Assembly: GCF_001544975.2 (NCBI RefSeq)
Contig: NZ_FCOG02000008.1
Span: 1 to 64,000, forward strand
Length of the DNA: 64,000 nt
Direction of reading: 5' to 3'
Source of the DNA: Caballeronia arationis
GTDB taxonomy: Bacteria; Pseudomonadota; Gammaproteobacteria; Burkholderiales; Burkholderiaceae
The position numbers and the translations under genes are program-made. Positions 1 to 11,201 of the stretch are shown here, in pieces; the first letter of the stretch is position 1, and every line of letters starts with the position of its first letter. Below the pieces are notes generated by a model. It was not told the origin of the DNA and made no database searches. It saw only the letters and a program-made list of their open reading frames with translations.

Positions 1-96
1 GCGTCGGGCTGCTCGGGGTCGCGGCGCGGCATCGGAAGCCGTAAAGCCGCGATTCCGCCGAGAACGCCCGACGGTCGAACTACCGGCGTTCAGCCG

Positions 97-345
97 TCAT
101 TTCGCCGCAGGCTGACTCGCCGCGGCATCCTTCTGCGCCTGGTCCTTCGCCTTTTCTTTCTTGCTCGCTTCGTGATGGCCGATCGCGCAACCGCCCGCCG
201 CGCCGACCGCGCCATGCTTGCCGGCCACGTGACCCGCTACGCCGCCGACCGCTGCGCCCTCTATGCATCCCTTCGCCTGCACGGTGCCGGTGGCGAGAAG
301 CGTCGTCGATGCAGCGAGGGCGCAAATAGCAAATTTGATATTCAT
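97..345 (-). CDS. small exported glycine-rich protein
   Basis: The predicted protein has 82 residues. Residues 1-24 look like a Sec signal peptide with a hydrophobic core and a cleavage site after TVQA. Residues 28-57 are rich in glycine and alanine with GxxxG spacing (a glycine-zipper-like stretch), and the last 25 residues are Lys/Ala/Gln-rich. The start at 345 was chosen because it begins the signal peptide and has an AGGAC ribosome site just upstream; a longer reading frame exists but its extra N-terminus does not look like protein. Function is unknown. Glycine zippers usually insert in or lie against a membrane. It lies downstream of alaS on the opposite side of the alaS terminator in the same direction. 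Confidence 0.65.
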   Translation of the reverse strand: MNIKFAICALAASTTLLATGTVQAKGCIEGAAVGGVAGHVAGKHGAVGAAGGCAIGHHEASKKEKAKDQAQKDAAASQPAAK

Positions 346-453
346 TCGATGTCGTCCTGTTACGGGTTGTAGGTAACAGGCGCAGTCGCACGGGGCATAC
401 CTGACACGGCGTAATCGGACATCGGGCGGGTTGTAAGCGCGCCTGGCGCAGGC

Positions 454-480
454 AAAAAAATGCCCCGTCGAGACGGGGCA
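454..480 (-). terminator. intrinsic terminator of alaS
   Basis: An eight-to-nine base-pair GC-rich stem (461-480, TGCCCCGTC pairing with GACGGGGCA) is followed on the minus strand by seven T residues (454-460 read in reverse). It lies just past the alaS stop codon at 502. Confidence 0.85.
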
Positions 481-501
481 TTCTTCATGTTGCAATTCGC
501 T

Positions 502-3126
502 TCAGAGCTGCTGCTGAACCCAGCCCGTCACACCCGCGAGCGCCGCCGACAGGTTCGCCGGCTCGGTGCCGCCCGCCTGCGCCATGTCGGGCCGACCGCC
601 GCCCTTGCCGCCCACCTGCTGCGCGACGAAGTTGACCAACTCCCCCGCCTTCACCTTCTTCGACGCATCCGCCGTCACGCCCGCGATCAGGCTGACCTTG
701 CCGCCATCGACGGAAGCGAGCACGATCGCCGCGCTCTTCAGCTTGTCCTTCAGCTTGTCGACAGTTTCGCGCAGCGTCTTCACGTCCGCGCCTTCGAGTT
801 GCGCCGCGAGCACCTGCACGCCGCTCACGTCGACTGCCTGCGATATCAGTTCGTCGCCCTGGCTCGACGCGAGCTTCGACTTCAGCGCGCCGAGTTCCTT
901 CTCCAGCGACTTCACGTGCTCCTGAACCTGCGCGATGCGTTGCGTCAGTTCCGACGGCTGCGCCTTCAGCACGGCAGCGGCCGAGTTGATGCGCGAATCG
1001 AGGTCCTGCACGAAGCGCACGGCGTTGTCGCCTGTGATCGCCTCGACGCGGCGAATGCCCGCCGCCACGCCGCCTTCCATCACGATCTTGAAGAAGCCAA
1101 TGTCGCCCGTGCGGCGCACGTGCGTGCCGCCGCAGAGTTCGCGCGAAAAACCGAGGTCGAGCACGCGCACGGTGTCGCCGTACTTCTCGCCGAAGAGCGC
1201 CATAGCGCCGCCCTTCACGGCTTCGTCGTACGGCAGCACGCGCACGATGCCCGGCGCGTTCGCCAGCACTTCCTCGTTCACGATCTGCTCGACGCGGCGA
1301 ATCTGGTCGTCCGTCATCGGCGCGTTGTGCGCGAAGTCGAAGCGGGTCTTGTCGGCGTCGACGAGCGAGCCTTTCTGCTGCACGTGGCCGCCGAGCACTT
1401 CGCGCAGCGCCTTGTGCATCAGGTGGGTCGCGGAGTGGTTGCGCGCGGTGCGGGCGCGGCGAATCGCGTCGATTTCGGCCTTCAAGACATCGCCAACCTT
1501 GAGCGTGCCCTGTTCCAGCGTGCCGTGATGACCGACGACGTCCGCCTGCACCTTCAGCGTGTCGAGCACGGCGAAGCGCACGCTCGCGTTCGCGAGCACG
1601 CCCTGGTCGCCGACCTGACCGCCGGATTCGGCATAGAACGGCGTGTGGTCGAGCACGACGACCGCGTCTTGCCCCGGTTTCACTTCTTTCACCGACGCGC
1701 CGTCGACATACAGCGCGACGATCTTCGCGTCGTCGAAGATTTCCTTCTCGTAGCCGTGGAACGTGGTCTTCGCGCCCGAGTAATCGAGGCCCGCCGCGAT
1801 CTTGAACTTGCCGGCCGCGCGCGCCTGCTCACGCTGACGGGCCATCGCGTCGTCGAACGCGGGTTCGTCGACGGTCATGCCGCGCTCGCGGCAGACGTCC
1901 GCCGTGAGGTCGAGCGGGAAGCCGTAGGTGTCGTGCAGCTTGAACGCGAGTTCGCCGTCGAGCTGCTTCACGCCCTTCTGCTCCAGCGCCGCGAGTTCGC
2001 CTTCGAGGATCGACATGCCGTGCTCGATCGTTTCGAAGAAACGCTCTTCTTCCTGGCGCAGCACGTCGGTGACGCGCGCCTGCGCATCCTTCAGTTCCGG
2101 ATAGGCGGCGCCCATTTCGTCGACCAGGTCGGCGACGAGCTTGTGGAAGAACGCGCCCTTGCGGCCGAGCTTGTAGCCGTGGCGGATCGCGCGGCGCACG
2201 ATCCGGCGCAGCACGTAGCCGCGGCCTTCATTGCCGGGAATCACGCCGTCGACAATCAGGAACGAGCACGCGCGGATGTGGTCGGCGATCACCTTCAGCG
2301 AATTGTTCGTGAGGTCCGCCGTATCCGTTTCGCGGGCCGCCGCGTGGATCAGCTTCTGGAACAGGTCGATCTCGTAGTTGCTGTGGACATGCTGCAGCAC
2401 GGCCGCGAGGCGTTCGAGCCCCATGCCCGTATCGACGCACTGCTTGGGCAGCGGCGTCATGTTGCCCTGCGCGTCGCGGTTGAACTGCATGAACACGAGA
2501 TTCCAGATCTCGATGAAACGGTCGCCGTCTTCTTCGGGAGATCCCGGCGGGCCGCCCCAGATTTCCGGGCCGTGGTCGTAGAACACTTCCGAGCACGGGC
2601 CGCACGGGCCGGTATCGGCCATCTGCCAGAAGTTGTCCGACGCGTAGCGCGCGCCCTTGTTATCGCCGATGCGGATGATCCGCTCGGGCGGCACGCCGAT
2701 TTCCTTTTCCCAGATGCCGTAGGCTTCGTCGTCTTCCTGGTAGACGGTGACGGTCAGCTTGTCCGCCGGCAGCTGGTAGACCTTCGTCAGCAGTTCCCAG
2801 CAATAGTGGATGGCATCGCGCTTGAAGTAATCGCCGAACGAGAAGTTGCCGAGCATCTCGAAGAACGTGTGATGGCGCGCGGTATAGCCGACGTTCTCCA
2901 GATCGTTGTGCTTGCCGCCCGCGCGCACGCTGCGCTGCGCGGTGGTCGCGCGCGAATACGGACGCGACTCCGTGCCGAGGAACACGTCCTTGAACTGGAC
3001 CATTCCCGAGTTGGTGAAGAGCAGCGTCGGGTCGTTGCCGGGCACGAGGCTCGACGAGCGGACGATCGTATGGCCCTTCGATTCGAAGAACTTCAGGAAT
3101 TTCTCGCGTATTTCGGCAGCTTTCAT
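502..3126 (-). CDS. alaS: alanyl-tRNA synthetase
   Basis: AlaS charges tRNA-Ala with alanine in the cytoplasm. The 874-residue product has the full family length. Visible parts are the class II catalytic domain at the N-terminus (starting [13 protein letters not shown]), the editing domain with the zinc-binding HSATHLMH motif near residue 565 and CGGTH about 100 residues later, and the C-terminal coiled-coil and DHHA1-like region ending in a Gly-rich RPDMAQAGG stretch. The ATG at 3126 gives the usual AlaS N-terminus; the frame stays open 26 codons upstream without a family-like sequence. The gene stands alone with its own terminator and a long upstream region containing a -10-like TATAAT. Confidence 0.97.
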   Translation of the reverse strand: MKAAEIREKFLKFFESKGHTIVRSSSLVPGNDPTLLFTNSGMVQFKDVFLGTESRPYSRATTAQRSVRAGGKHNDLENVGYTARHHTFFEMLGNFSFGDYFKRDAIHYCWELLTKVYQLPADKLTVTVYQEDDEAYGIWEKEIGVPPERIIRIGDNKGARYASDNFWQMADTGPCGPCSEVFYDHGPEIWGGPPGSPEEDGDRFIEIWNLVFMQFNRDAQGNMTPLPKQCVDTGMGLERLAAVLQHVHSNYEIDLFQKLIHAAARETDTADLTNNSLKVIADHIRACSFLIVDGVIPGNEGRGYVLRRIVRRAIRHGYKLGRKGAFFHKLVADLVDEMGAAYPELKDAQARVTDVLRQEEERFFETIEHGMSILEGELAALEQKGVKQLDGELAFKLHDTYGFPLDLTADVCRERGMTVDEPAFDDAMARQREQARAAGKFKIAAGLDYSGAKTTFHGYEKEIFDDAKIVALYVDGASVKEVKPGQDAVVVLDHTPFYAESGGQVGDQGVLANASVRFAVLDTLKVQADVVGHHGTLEQGTLKVGDVLKAEIDAIRRARTARNHSATHLMHKALREVLGGHVQQKGSLVDADKTRFDFAHNAPMTDDQIRRVEQIVNEEVLANAPGIVRVLPYDEAVKGGAMALFGEKYGDTVRVLDLGFSRELCGGTHVRRTGDIGFFKIVMEGGVAAGIRRVEAITGDNAVRFVQDLDSRINSAAAVLKAQPSELTQRIAQVQEHVKSLEKELGALKSKLASSQGDELISQAVDVSGVQVLAAQLEGADVKTLRETVDKLKDKLKSAAIVLASVDGGKVSLIAGVTADASKKVKAGELVNFVAQQVGGKGGGRPDMAQAGGTEPANLSAALAGVTGWVQQQL

Positions 3127-3535
3127 GGCGTACTGGGGCGGTCTGCTGTTTTGTGATGCGTCGGACTGGCGGTGCGCTCGGGCCAAGTCGCATTGCTGAT
3201 GCATGCGCGCTTTGCGTTCGCCGCGGCCCGCCGGGCGTTTTCTGCCGCGTCGTTGACGGCGCGGCCTTGATTCAAAAGGTGATTGTCGATTATACGGGAT
3301 CGCATGCGGGTTGCCGGTGCCGTCGTCATGCGCGTGCGTTCGTCATCGGCCACGCGAGGTCCCGCCGTTTGCACTCCGCGACGGCATGGGGATCGCGCCC
3401 GGGGCGTATCTGTGCGAGAGTCGCGTTGGAGATCGCCGGACGCGCCTCGGCGAAATCGACGAAATCGCGCGTTTCCTGCGCTTTTCGCGCACGGAACAGC
3501 CAAAACGAAGCAGGTCGAAACAGGAAGGGAGGAAG
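3127..3535. other. divergent intergenic region alaS / CoA-transferase
   Basis: About 400 bp without a convincing gene. It must hold the promoters of alaS (minus) and the CoA-transferase (plus). A TATAAT hexamer faces alaS; I see no clear partner for the plus strand. Confidence 0.6.
3289..3294 (-). promoter_or_regulatory. candidate -10 box for alaS
   Basis: The minus strand reads a perfect TATAAT here, about 165 bases before the alaS start codon. No good -35 hexamer is seen at 16-18 bp spacing, so the assignment is tentative. Confidence 0.4.
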
Positions 3536-4756
3536 ATGGGAGCCTTGAGTCATATCCGCGTGCTGGACCTGACCCGCGTGCTCGCGGGGCCGTGGTGCGG
3601 GCAGACCTTCGCCGATTTCGGCGCCGACGTCATCAAGATCGAACGCCCCGAAACGGGCGACGACACCCGCCACTGGGGCCCGCCGTACCTGAAGACGCCG
3701 GATGGCGCCGACACGCACGAAGCCGCGTACTACCTGGCCGCGAACCGCAACAAGCGCTCGGTGACCGTCGATATCGCGTCACCGGAAGGCCAGCAGATCA
3801 TCCGCGAACTGGCGGCGCAAAGCGACGTCGTGCTGGAAAACTACAAGGTCGGCCAGTTGAAGAAGTACGGGCTCGACTACCAATCGCTGAGAGAGGTGAA
3901 GCGCGATCTCGTCTATTGCTCGGTGACGGGCTTCGGCCAGACCGGCCCCTACGCGCCGCGCGCGGGCTACGACTTCATCATTCAGGGGATCGGCGGCTTC
4001 ATGAGCATCACCGGCGAGCGCGACGGCCAGCCGGGCGGCGGCCCGCAGAAGGCGGGCGTCGCGATCGCCGACCTGATGACCGGCATGTACGCGACGATCG
4101 GCGTGATGGCGGCGCTCGCGCACCGCGACCGCACGGGCGAGGGCCAGTACGTCGACATGGCGCTGCTCGACGTGCAGGTCGCGATGCTCGCCAACATGAA
4201 CACGAACTTCCTCGCGAGCGGCCAGCCGCCGGTGCGCTGGGGCAATGCGCATCCGAACATCGTGCCGTACCAGACGTTCCAGACGAGCGACGGCTGGATC
4301 ATCGTCGCGGTGGGCAACGACGGGCAGTTCCGCAAGTTCGTCGATGCGGGCGGCCGGCCGGAACTCGCCGACGACCCGCGCTTCGCGACCAATCCGTCGC
4401 GCGTGCGCAACCGCGAAACGCTCGTGCCGATCCTCGCGGCGATAGTGCGCGAGCGCGGCAAGCACGACTGGCTCGCGGCGCTCGAAGCGGCGGGCGTGCC
4501 GTGCGGGCCGATCAACGATCTGGGCGAAGTGTTCGAGGACCCGCAGGTGGTCGCACGCGGGATGCAGGTCGAACTGCCGCATCCGACGGGCGCAACCGTC
4601 AAACTCGTTCCCAGCCCGATCAAAATGAGCGCGACACCGCCCGAGGCGCGCCTTCATCCGCCGATGCTCGGCGAGCATACGGACAGCGTGCTGCGCGAAC
4701 TGCTCGGCTACGGCGACGCGCGGATCGCGCATCTGCGGGAATCGAAGGCGATCTGA
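3536..4756 (+). CDS. CaiB/BaiF family (class III) CoA-transferase
   Basis: Class III CoA-transferases move CoA between carboxylic acids through an aspartyl-CoA thioester. The 406-residue product has the family N-terminus (SHIRVLDLTRVLAGPWCGQ, then GADVIKIERP near residue 33) and the conserved aspartate in ALLDVQVA, about Asp212 here. The glycine-rich GGFMSITGE segment typical of the family is near residue 155. The start at 3536 follows a strong GGGAGG ribosome site. No neighbouring acyl-CoA dehydrogenase or other catabolic gene reveals the substrate; glutarate or another dicarboxylate is possible from family precedent, but this is not shown by the sequence. Confidence 0.88.
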   Translation: MGALSHIRVLDLTRVLAGPWCGQTFADFGADVIKIERPETGDDTRHWGPPYLKTPDGADTHEAAYYLAANRNKRSVTVDIASPEGQQIIRELAAQSDVVLENYKVGQLKKYGLDYQSLREVKRDLVYCSVTGFGQTGPYAPRAGYDFIIQGIGGFMSITGERDGQPGGGPQKAGVAIADLMTGMYATIGVMAALAHRDRTGEGQYVDMALLDVQVAMLANMNTNFLASGQPPVRWGNAHPNIVPYQTFQTSDGWIIVAVGNDGQFRKFVDAGGRPELADDPRFATNPSRVRNRETLVPILAAIVRERGKHDWLAALEAAGVPCGPINDLGEVFEDPQVVARGMQVELPHPTGATVKLVPSPIKMSATPPEARLHPPMLGEHTDSVLRELLGYGDARIAHLRESKAI

Positions 4757-4783
4757 GCGCCCGATGGGAGCGCGTCGGCCCGG

Positions 4784-4811
4784 ACTTGCCCGGCGACCCC
4801 GCCGGGCAAGT
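4784..4811. terminator. convergent hairpin between CoA-transferase and lipoprotein genes
   Basis: A perfect 12-bp stem (4784-4795 with 4800-4811) and a four-base loop lie between two convergent stop codons. There is no T-run on either strand, so termination strength is uncertain. Confidence 0.55.
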
Positions 4812-4822
4812 CTCGACGAATC

Positions 4823-5035
4823 TCAGCGCGTTCCCGCGCCGATCAGGCCACCGGCCGCGGCGCCCGCGATCGTGCCGATCGGGCCGCCGGTGAGCACGTA
4901 GCCGAGCGCGCCGCCCGCGCCCGCGCCGATGGCGGCGTGCGCCTGCTGGCGGCTCATCCCGGAACAGGCCGCGAGGCTCGCAATGAGGGCGCCGGCGGCG
5001 GCGAGCTTGATGGTCGTGTAGGCGATCTTGTTCAT
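4823..5035 (-). CDS. small glycine-zipper lipoprotein
   Basis: A 70-residue product with a lipoprotein signal: hydrophobic residues 9-23 end in the lipobox SLAAC, giving lipidation at Cys24. Residues 36-68 are Gly/Ala-rich with repeated GxxxG spacing (GAGAGGALG, AGAAAGGLIGAG), typical of glycine-zipper outer-membrane lipoproteins. The role is probably structural in the outer membrane, but no specific function can be assigned. It is convergent with the CoA-transferase gene and divergent from glnS. Confidence 0.75.
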   Translation of the reverse strand: MNKIAYTTIKLAAAGALIASLAACSGMSRQQAHAAIGAGAGGALGYVLTGGPIGTIAGAAAGGLIGAGTR

Positions 5036-5422
5036 GGTCGAGTTGTCCTTGTTCTATTCGTATGCGGCGTTGTTATTGGCGTGCGGCCTTAAAAAGAGCC
5101 AGGGTCGCGCCCCGGCGAGGCGAAGCCATCATACGAAACGCGCCGGGCCGCGAACAACTCGATTTACCTCCCGTTACGCTCGAAACAAACTTGTCGCGAA
5201 TGCCCGTACGCCGCCCGCCGGGCCCGCCCGGCTTGCATCCGGCGCCCATCGCCCCCATCTGCGAAAGACATTTGCAACCGCTCGGCAACAAATGGCCGGC
5301 TACGGCCATGCTCGCCGGTCGCCTAAGGTAGAATCGACAGATAAATCAGGTATTCCCGAACGCTTTCGGGCGTTTTTGAACGTCCGAACCTGCAAGCGCC
5401 CTCGTCCGCTCTCTTTTTTCGC
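5036..5422. other. divergent intergenic region lipoprotein / glnS
   Basis: A 387-bp stretch with no convincing gene. It carries the two divergent promoters; a TAGAAT at 5329-5334 is a candidate -10 for glnS, and a terminator-like hairpin follows at 5355-5377. Confidence 0.6.
5355..5377 (+). terminator. terminator-like hairpin in the glnS leader
   Basis: CCCGAA (5355-5360) pairs with TTCGGG (5365-5370) around a four-base loop and is followed by CGTTTTT, the layout of a short intrinsic terminator. It lies 45 bases before the glnS start codon and on the glnS strand. It could end stray upstream transcripts or act as an attenuator. Confidence 0.5.
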
Positions 5423-7132
<1,710 letters not shown>

Positions 7133-7253
7133 GACGCGCGCATTTTTCGGCGCTTCCGGCGTTTTGCGGCGCGCGCATCGTGAAGATCGCGCGCCAGCAC
7201 ACCTTCGAACAAGCGCACGAGCGCTGAGTCATGTCGCAAACAGCGAGGATCTC

Positions 7254-8225
7254 ATGACATTGCCGCCCGCTCTTGCCTTGCGCCGCGCTCTGTCGAGGCG
7301 CGGCGCGCGCTGGATTGCAGTTGCCGCCATCGTGTGCAGCGGCGCCGCGCATGCCGCCGCGCCGACCAGCGCCGAGGCCGCCATCGACCAGTTGCCGCCC
7401 TCCGCGACGCTGCGCAAGATCGCGGAAAACGGCGCAATCGTGCTCGGTGTGCGCGAGTCGTCGGTGCCGTTTTCGTATCTCGACCGCCAGCAGCAGCCGA
7501 TCGGCTATTCACACGACATCGCGCTCAAGATCGTCGACGAAATCAAGAAACGTCTCAATCTGCCGAATCTCGTAGTCAAGACGGCGCTCGTCACGTCCGC
7601 AAACCGCATCTCGTTTGTCGTGAACAACCAGGTTGATCTGGAATGCGGCTCGACCGCGCATATCGCCGAACGCGACCCGCTCGTCGCGTTTTCGAACAGC
7701 TTTTTCCAGTACAGCATCCGGATGGCCGTGAAGCGCAAGTCGGGCATCAAGGACTACGAGGATCTGGCCGGCAAGACAGTCTCGACGACCGCCGGCACCT
7801 CCGACGAGCGCATGCTGCGCCAGATGTCGCTGGAGAAGAAGCTGAACCTGCGCATCATCAGCGCCCGCGACCACGCCGAGGCGTTCCAGGCGCTGAAGTC
7901 CGACCGCGCAGTGGCGTTCGTAATGGACGATCCGCTCCTGTACGGCAAGATCGCGCAGGAAGGTGCGGCCCGCAACGACTACGTCGTGACCGGCAAGTCG
8001 CTCGCGTTCGAAACCTACGGCTGTATGATGAGGAAGGGCGACCCGGTGTTCAAGCGCCTCGTGGACGACGTGATCGCCAACATGCAGCGCTCGGGCGAAG
8101 CGACGAAGCTCTACGAGAAGTGGTTCATGCACCCGATCCCGCCCGATGGCATCAACCTGCAGTTCCCGATGTCGCCCGAGATGAAGACGCTCTTCGCCAA
8201 TCCCAACGACCGCACGATCGACTGA
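7254..8225 (+). CDS. amino-acid ABC transporter periplasmic binding protein (GltI-like)
   Basis: The 323-residue product is a family 3 solute-binding protein of the glutamate/aspartate GltI type. A signal peptide spans roughly residues 1-34 with an AHA cleavage site. The mature part starts with the family pattern IVLGVRESSVPFSY and has DLECGSTAH near residue 128 and the EKWFMHPIPPDG C-terminal segment. It should bind an acidic amino acid in the periplasm. No permease or ATPase genes lie nearby, so it is an orphan component or works with a transporter encoded elsewhere. The start at 7254 is chosen because it begins the signal peptide. The gene is convergent with the Nudix gene. Confidence 0.88.
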   Translation: MTLPPALALRRALSRRGARWIAVAAIVCSGAAHAAAPTSAEAAIDQLPPSATLRKIAENGAIVLGVRESSVPFSYLDRQQQPIGYSHDIALKIVDEIKKRLNLPNLVVKTALVTSANRISFVVNNQVDLECGSTAHIAERDPLVAFSNSFFQYSIRMAVKRKSGIKDYEDLAGKTVSTTAGTSDERMLRQMSLEKKLNLRIISARDHAEAFQALKSDRAVAFVMDDPLLYGKIAQEGAARNDYVVTGKSLAFETYGCMMRKGDPVFKRLVDDVIANMQRSGEATKLYEKWFMHPIPPDGINLQFPMSPEMKTLFANPNDRTID

Positions 8226-8253
8226 TCGGCCGATCGGCGCCGGCCGCGATCAG
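8222..8253. terminator. convergent hairpin spanning two stop codons
   Basis: CTGATCG (8222-8228) pairs with CGATCAG (8247-8253), with an inner GCCG/CGGC pairing. It overlaps the ends of the binding-protein gene and the Nudix gene. It has no T-run, so it may stabilise the 3' ends rather than terminate strongly. Confidence 0.45.
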
Positions 8254-8702
8254 ACCAGCGTCTCGTGCAGTTCGGCAAGCGACAGCGTCGCCTGGAAGAG
8301 GCGCGCGAGGCTGCGGCTCGCGAACGCGTCGATGTCGGCGGGGCTCACCCAGCGGTACGCATCCATTTCGGGGATCATCGTACCGTCGCCGCGCCGGGGA
8401 AAGTAGGACTCGCACACGCACTCGTCGAGCCGCACTTCCTCTTCGGTGACGCGCACCGCGAACAGATGCAGGTCCTTGTCCCGGCGATAGAGAAACCGGC
8501 CGAGATCCTTCAGCCGCTCGGGCGGCAACACGATGCCCGTCTCCTCGACGAGTTCGCGCAACGCCGCATCGATTGGCCGCTCGTCAGGGTCGGCGTGACC
8601 CTTCGGCACGTCCCAGTGCGACGTCTCGGTCGCGTGGCAGAGCAGGACGTCGCCCTGCTCGTTCAGAATCACGACGCCGCACGACACGGTGCGCCCGCTC
8701 AT
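8250..8702 (-). CDS. Nudix hydrolase
   Basis: Nudix enzymes hydrolyse nucleoside diphosphates linked to another group. The 150-residue product has a complete Nudix box at residues 35-57: Gly35, Glu41, Arg49-Glu50, Glu53-Glu54 and Gly56 all fit GX5EX7REUXEEXGU. The N-terminal strand SCGVVILNEQGDVLLC and the phrase WDVPKGH are typical of the Ap4A/dinucleoside-polyphosphate and mutator-like subgroups. The precise substrate cannot be read from sequence. It is followed on the same strand by no close partner; a small exported protein gene lies 49 bp upstream. Confidence 0.9.
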   Translation of the reverse strand: MSGRTVSCGVVILNEQGDVLLCHATETSHWDVPKGHADPDERPIDAALRELVEETGIVLPPERLKDLGRFLYRRDKDLHLFAVRVTEEEVRLDECVCESYFPRRGDGTMIPEMDAYRWVSPADIDAFASRSLARLFQATLSLAELHETLV

Positions 8703-8751
8703 GCGCGATCCTCCGCCCCGATGCCGGCGGTTCCGGCAGTCACTGCGCGCT

Positions 8752-9150
8752 TCATTGCTTCAGCAATTTCCACTTGCCGCTGCTCTCTTTGCAGGCGGTC
8801 GGCGTCCAGGTCTGCGTCTGGCCCTTCGCGATGGCGACGAGCGTCACCCTGCGGCAGGTGCGCTCGCCCTGCTTGAAGGTGTCTTGCGGCGTGATGGTGC
8901 CTCGGATGGGCACCGGATTGCCCGCGCCCTGGTTGTTCCAGTCGAGCGATTCGCCGTCTTTCTTCGTGTCGAGCGCCGTGTTCGCGGCGCTGTTGAGGGC
9001 CTGGATATCGCGCTGTTTCATGTAGCTGATCGGCGTGTCGTTCAGAAAGCCGAGATTCGCGGCCGATGCGGCGGCGGCCCCGGCGACGAGCGCAGCCGCC
9101 GCGATCGACTGGACACAGGCACGGACGAACGCGCGGGATGTCATCGGCAT
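8752..9150 (-). CDS. exported protein with surface-antigen-like domain
   Basis: The product has 132 residues. Residues 1-31 form a signal peptide (cleavage near ASA). The rest has the pattern of the C-terminal domain of 17-kDa surface antigens: DIQALNSAANTALD, a W-N-x-GxGNPVPIRG turn, then GERTCRR and a C-terminal CKESSGKWKLL. Two cysteines could form a disulfide. The start at 9150 has an AGGAGA ribosome site 8 bases upstream; the alternative ATG at 9157 is too close to that site and in another frame. Function is unknown; envelope location is likely. Confidence 0.72.
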   Translation of the reverse strand: MPMTSRAFVRACVQSIAAAALVAGAAAASAANLGFLNDTPISYMKQRDIQALNSAANTALDTKKDGESLDWNNQGAGNPVPIRGTITPQDTFKQGERTCRRVTLVAIAKGQTQTWTPTACKESSGKWKLLKQ

Positions 9151-9404
9151 GGAACATTTCTCCTCAGGGTCGAGTTCGATGGCTTCGCACACACAGCATG
9201 GCGGCCGGGTCCATCGAGAATAGCATGAGGCGAACGCGGGAAGCTTTGCCCGCGTCAGGCGCGACAAGGCCACGGAGAGGCGAATCGGACGCACTGCGGG
9301 ATAATTTTAAGATTGCTCCAATGTTCGACTTAGGGCGCCCGCTCTAGGATCGACGGTTCTGTCTGCCCTTGCGGCAGCGTCCTGTCACTTCCGTACCGTC
9401 GACC

Positions 9405-9659
9405 ATGTCCGAGCTTCTGTTTTCCAGCCAATCACCGGCCGTCTACTGGCTGCTTTCGATCGTCACTGTCGCATGCGCGGCCGGTATTCCCGGCGCGGTC
9501 ATGCTCGTCGACCGGGTGCTGGCGCGCGGCCCCGTATGGAAGCAGGGCGGCGACGTCTGCGACTGGCCGCGCGTCGCGGCCTGGTCCGGCATGGCGCTCC
9601 TCCTTGCCGCATTCGTCGCGCTTGTGCTGCTCTGCCGGTCGCTCGCGTCGGCGGCCTAG
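9405..9659 (+). CDS. small two-helix membrane protein
   Basis: An 84-residue product with two predicted transmembrane helices at about residues 13-34 and 59-77, joined by a polar loop with a WPR motif. No family recognised. Its stop codon overlaps the stop codon of the convergent cytochrome peroxidase gene inside a CTAG tetramer, a sign that both reading frames are real. Confidence 0.6.
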   Translation: MSELLFSSQSPAVYWLLSIVTVACAAGIPGAVMLVDRVLARGPVWKQGGDVCDWPRVAAWSGMALLLAAFVALVLLCRSLASAA

Positions 9660-10975
9660 TTTGCCGCTGACTTCGCCGGTGTTTGCGCCGGCACCTGATA
9701 CCCGTCGGTCAGCGTGCCGAGAAACGCGACCACATCCCTGATCTCCGCCTCATCCAGCGCCGGCTGCTCGCCGCGCTTGCGATCGAAAGGCGGCTCTGTA
9801 TTTACATTGCTCCAGTAGCGCTTCGGCAGGTCGTCGAATTTCTGGACCACGCCCTTCGATACCGGATAGAACTTCTCCGGATTCGTGTCCCGCTCGACGT
9901 AGAACCGCACCACGTCTTCGAGCGAGTGATAGATCCCGTTGTGAAAGAACGTCTTGCGCAACGCGACGTTACGCAGCGACGGCGTGCGGAACAGTCCGCA
10001 GAATTCGTCGCGTCCCTTCAGGTCGGTCCGCTCCGGTCCGCATGCGCCGAGGTCGTGATAGCGCGGGTCCTTGTTGACCGGCAACGCGCGGTTGCGCGGC
10101 ACGCCGACCGCGATCAGCCCGAAGTCGCTGAACTGCGGCGGTGTGCCGTCCTTCGCGCGCTGGCTGATGTGGCACGCCGCGCAATTACCCTTCTTCTCGT
10201 CGTTGAAAAGCTCCAGGCCGTGCAGTTCCGCGTCGGTGAGTTTCGTCTTGCCCGCGAGATACGCGTCGAACTTGCTCGTGTACGGGTAGAACTTCTGCGG
10301 CACCTGCTCGAACGCCTCCAGCGCGCGTAGCACCGCGGCGAAGGTCTTGTCGTCGCTGTCGAAGACGTTCGCACCGAATGCGCGGCGGAAGTCGTCGGCG
10401 TAAGGCGCCGCCTTCACCGCCGCCGCGATCTTGGCCGGTGTGCTGCCCATCTCGAACGACGACAACAGCGGAATGCGCGCCTGGTCCGCGCCGTGATCGA
10501 CGCGTCCATCCCACGTCAGGCCGCCCGTCGGACCGGCATCGACGCTCTCGTCGCCTTCGTCGTCTGAATCGTGGAAATGCTCGGTGAACGCAGGCACCGC
10601 CTGCAGATATCTGAGCGACGGCACCGCGCGAAATCCCGGCCGATGCATGTCGCTGCCGCCCAGCTGGACCGACAACCCGTTCGACGGCCCGAACGCGTGA
10701 TACGGGTTGTGGCACGAAGCACACGCGAGCTTGCCCGAGCCGGAGAGCGACGGATCGAAGAAGATCTTCTCGCCGACCGCCGTCATCTGCTTCACGGCCG
10801 CGAATACCTGCGAGCGCGACTGGGCTTGCGGCGATGCGCTCGCGGCCTGCGCGGGCGCCGCCTTCGATGCATCCGGGGACGGGTTCGCCGCATGTGAATC
10901 GCAGCCGCCGAGCGAGATCGCGAGGGAAGCAAACAGGAGAGAAGACAGGGCGACGGGCAGACGCATCGAAGACAT
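9656..10975 (-). CDS. di-haem cytochrome c peroxidase / MauG-family lipoprotein
   Basis: The 439-residue product has two c-type haem sites, CASCH at residues 85-89 and CAACH at about 265-269, as in bacterial di-haem peroxidases. A lipobox (SLGGC) at Cys25 suggests a lipid-anchored periplasmic protein. The C-terminal domain has RTPSLRNVALRKTFFHNG, the typical CcpA/MauG second-domain segment. It would reduce hydrogen peroxide or oxidise a periplasmic partner with electrons from cytochromes. The start at 10975 is inferred from the signal peptide; an alternative Met is three codons in. It diverges from the phosphoesterase gene. Confidence 0.88.
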   Translation of the reverse strand: MSSMRLPVALSSLLFASLAISLGGCDSHAANPSPDASKAAPAQAASASPQAQSRSQVFAAVKQMTAVGEKIFFDPSLSGSGKLACASCHNPYHAFGPSNGLSVQLGGSDMHRPGFRAVPSLRYLQAVPAFTEHFHDSDDEGDESVDAGPTGGLTWDGRVDHGADQARIPLLSSFEMGSTPAKIAAAVKAAPYADDFRRAFGANVFDSDDKTFAAVLRALEAFEQVPQKFYPYTSKFDAYLAGKTKLTDAELHGLELFNDEKKGNCAACHISQRAKDGTPPQFSDFGLIAVGVPRNRALPVNKDPRYHDLGACGPERTDLKGRDEFCGLFRTPSLRNVALRKTFFHNGIYHSLEDVVRFYVERDTNPEKFYPVSKGVVQKFDDLPKRYWSNVNTEPPFDRKRGEQPALDEAEIRDVVAFLGTLTDGYQVPAQTPAKSAAN

Positions 10976-11201
10976 GAGCGCAGGGGCAAATGAAGAGAAG
11001 CCGCAGCGTATGACGCAAACATGTCGGTCGCGTGACAGCGCGTGAGCGAGCGTCAAAGACTGCTACACCTTACGCAGCCGAAAGCCGCATTACACGGCCA
11101 TGTCAAACGCGCTTGCGACACTTGCGGCGCCGGCCACACGCGACAGCGCAACTTCCAAGCGCGCGACGGGCGCCGGTTCCCCAACACGAGAGACCATTTC
11201 A

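Noticed and set aside
460..3156. An open frame of nearly 900 codons on the plus strand opposite alaS
   Set aside because: It is the antisense of alaS in a GC-rich gene where stop codons are rare. Its composition (very high Arg, His, Ala) is not protein-like.
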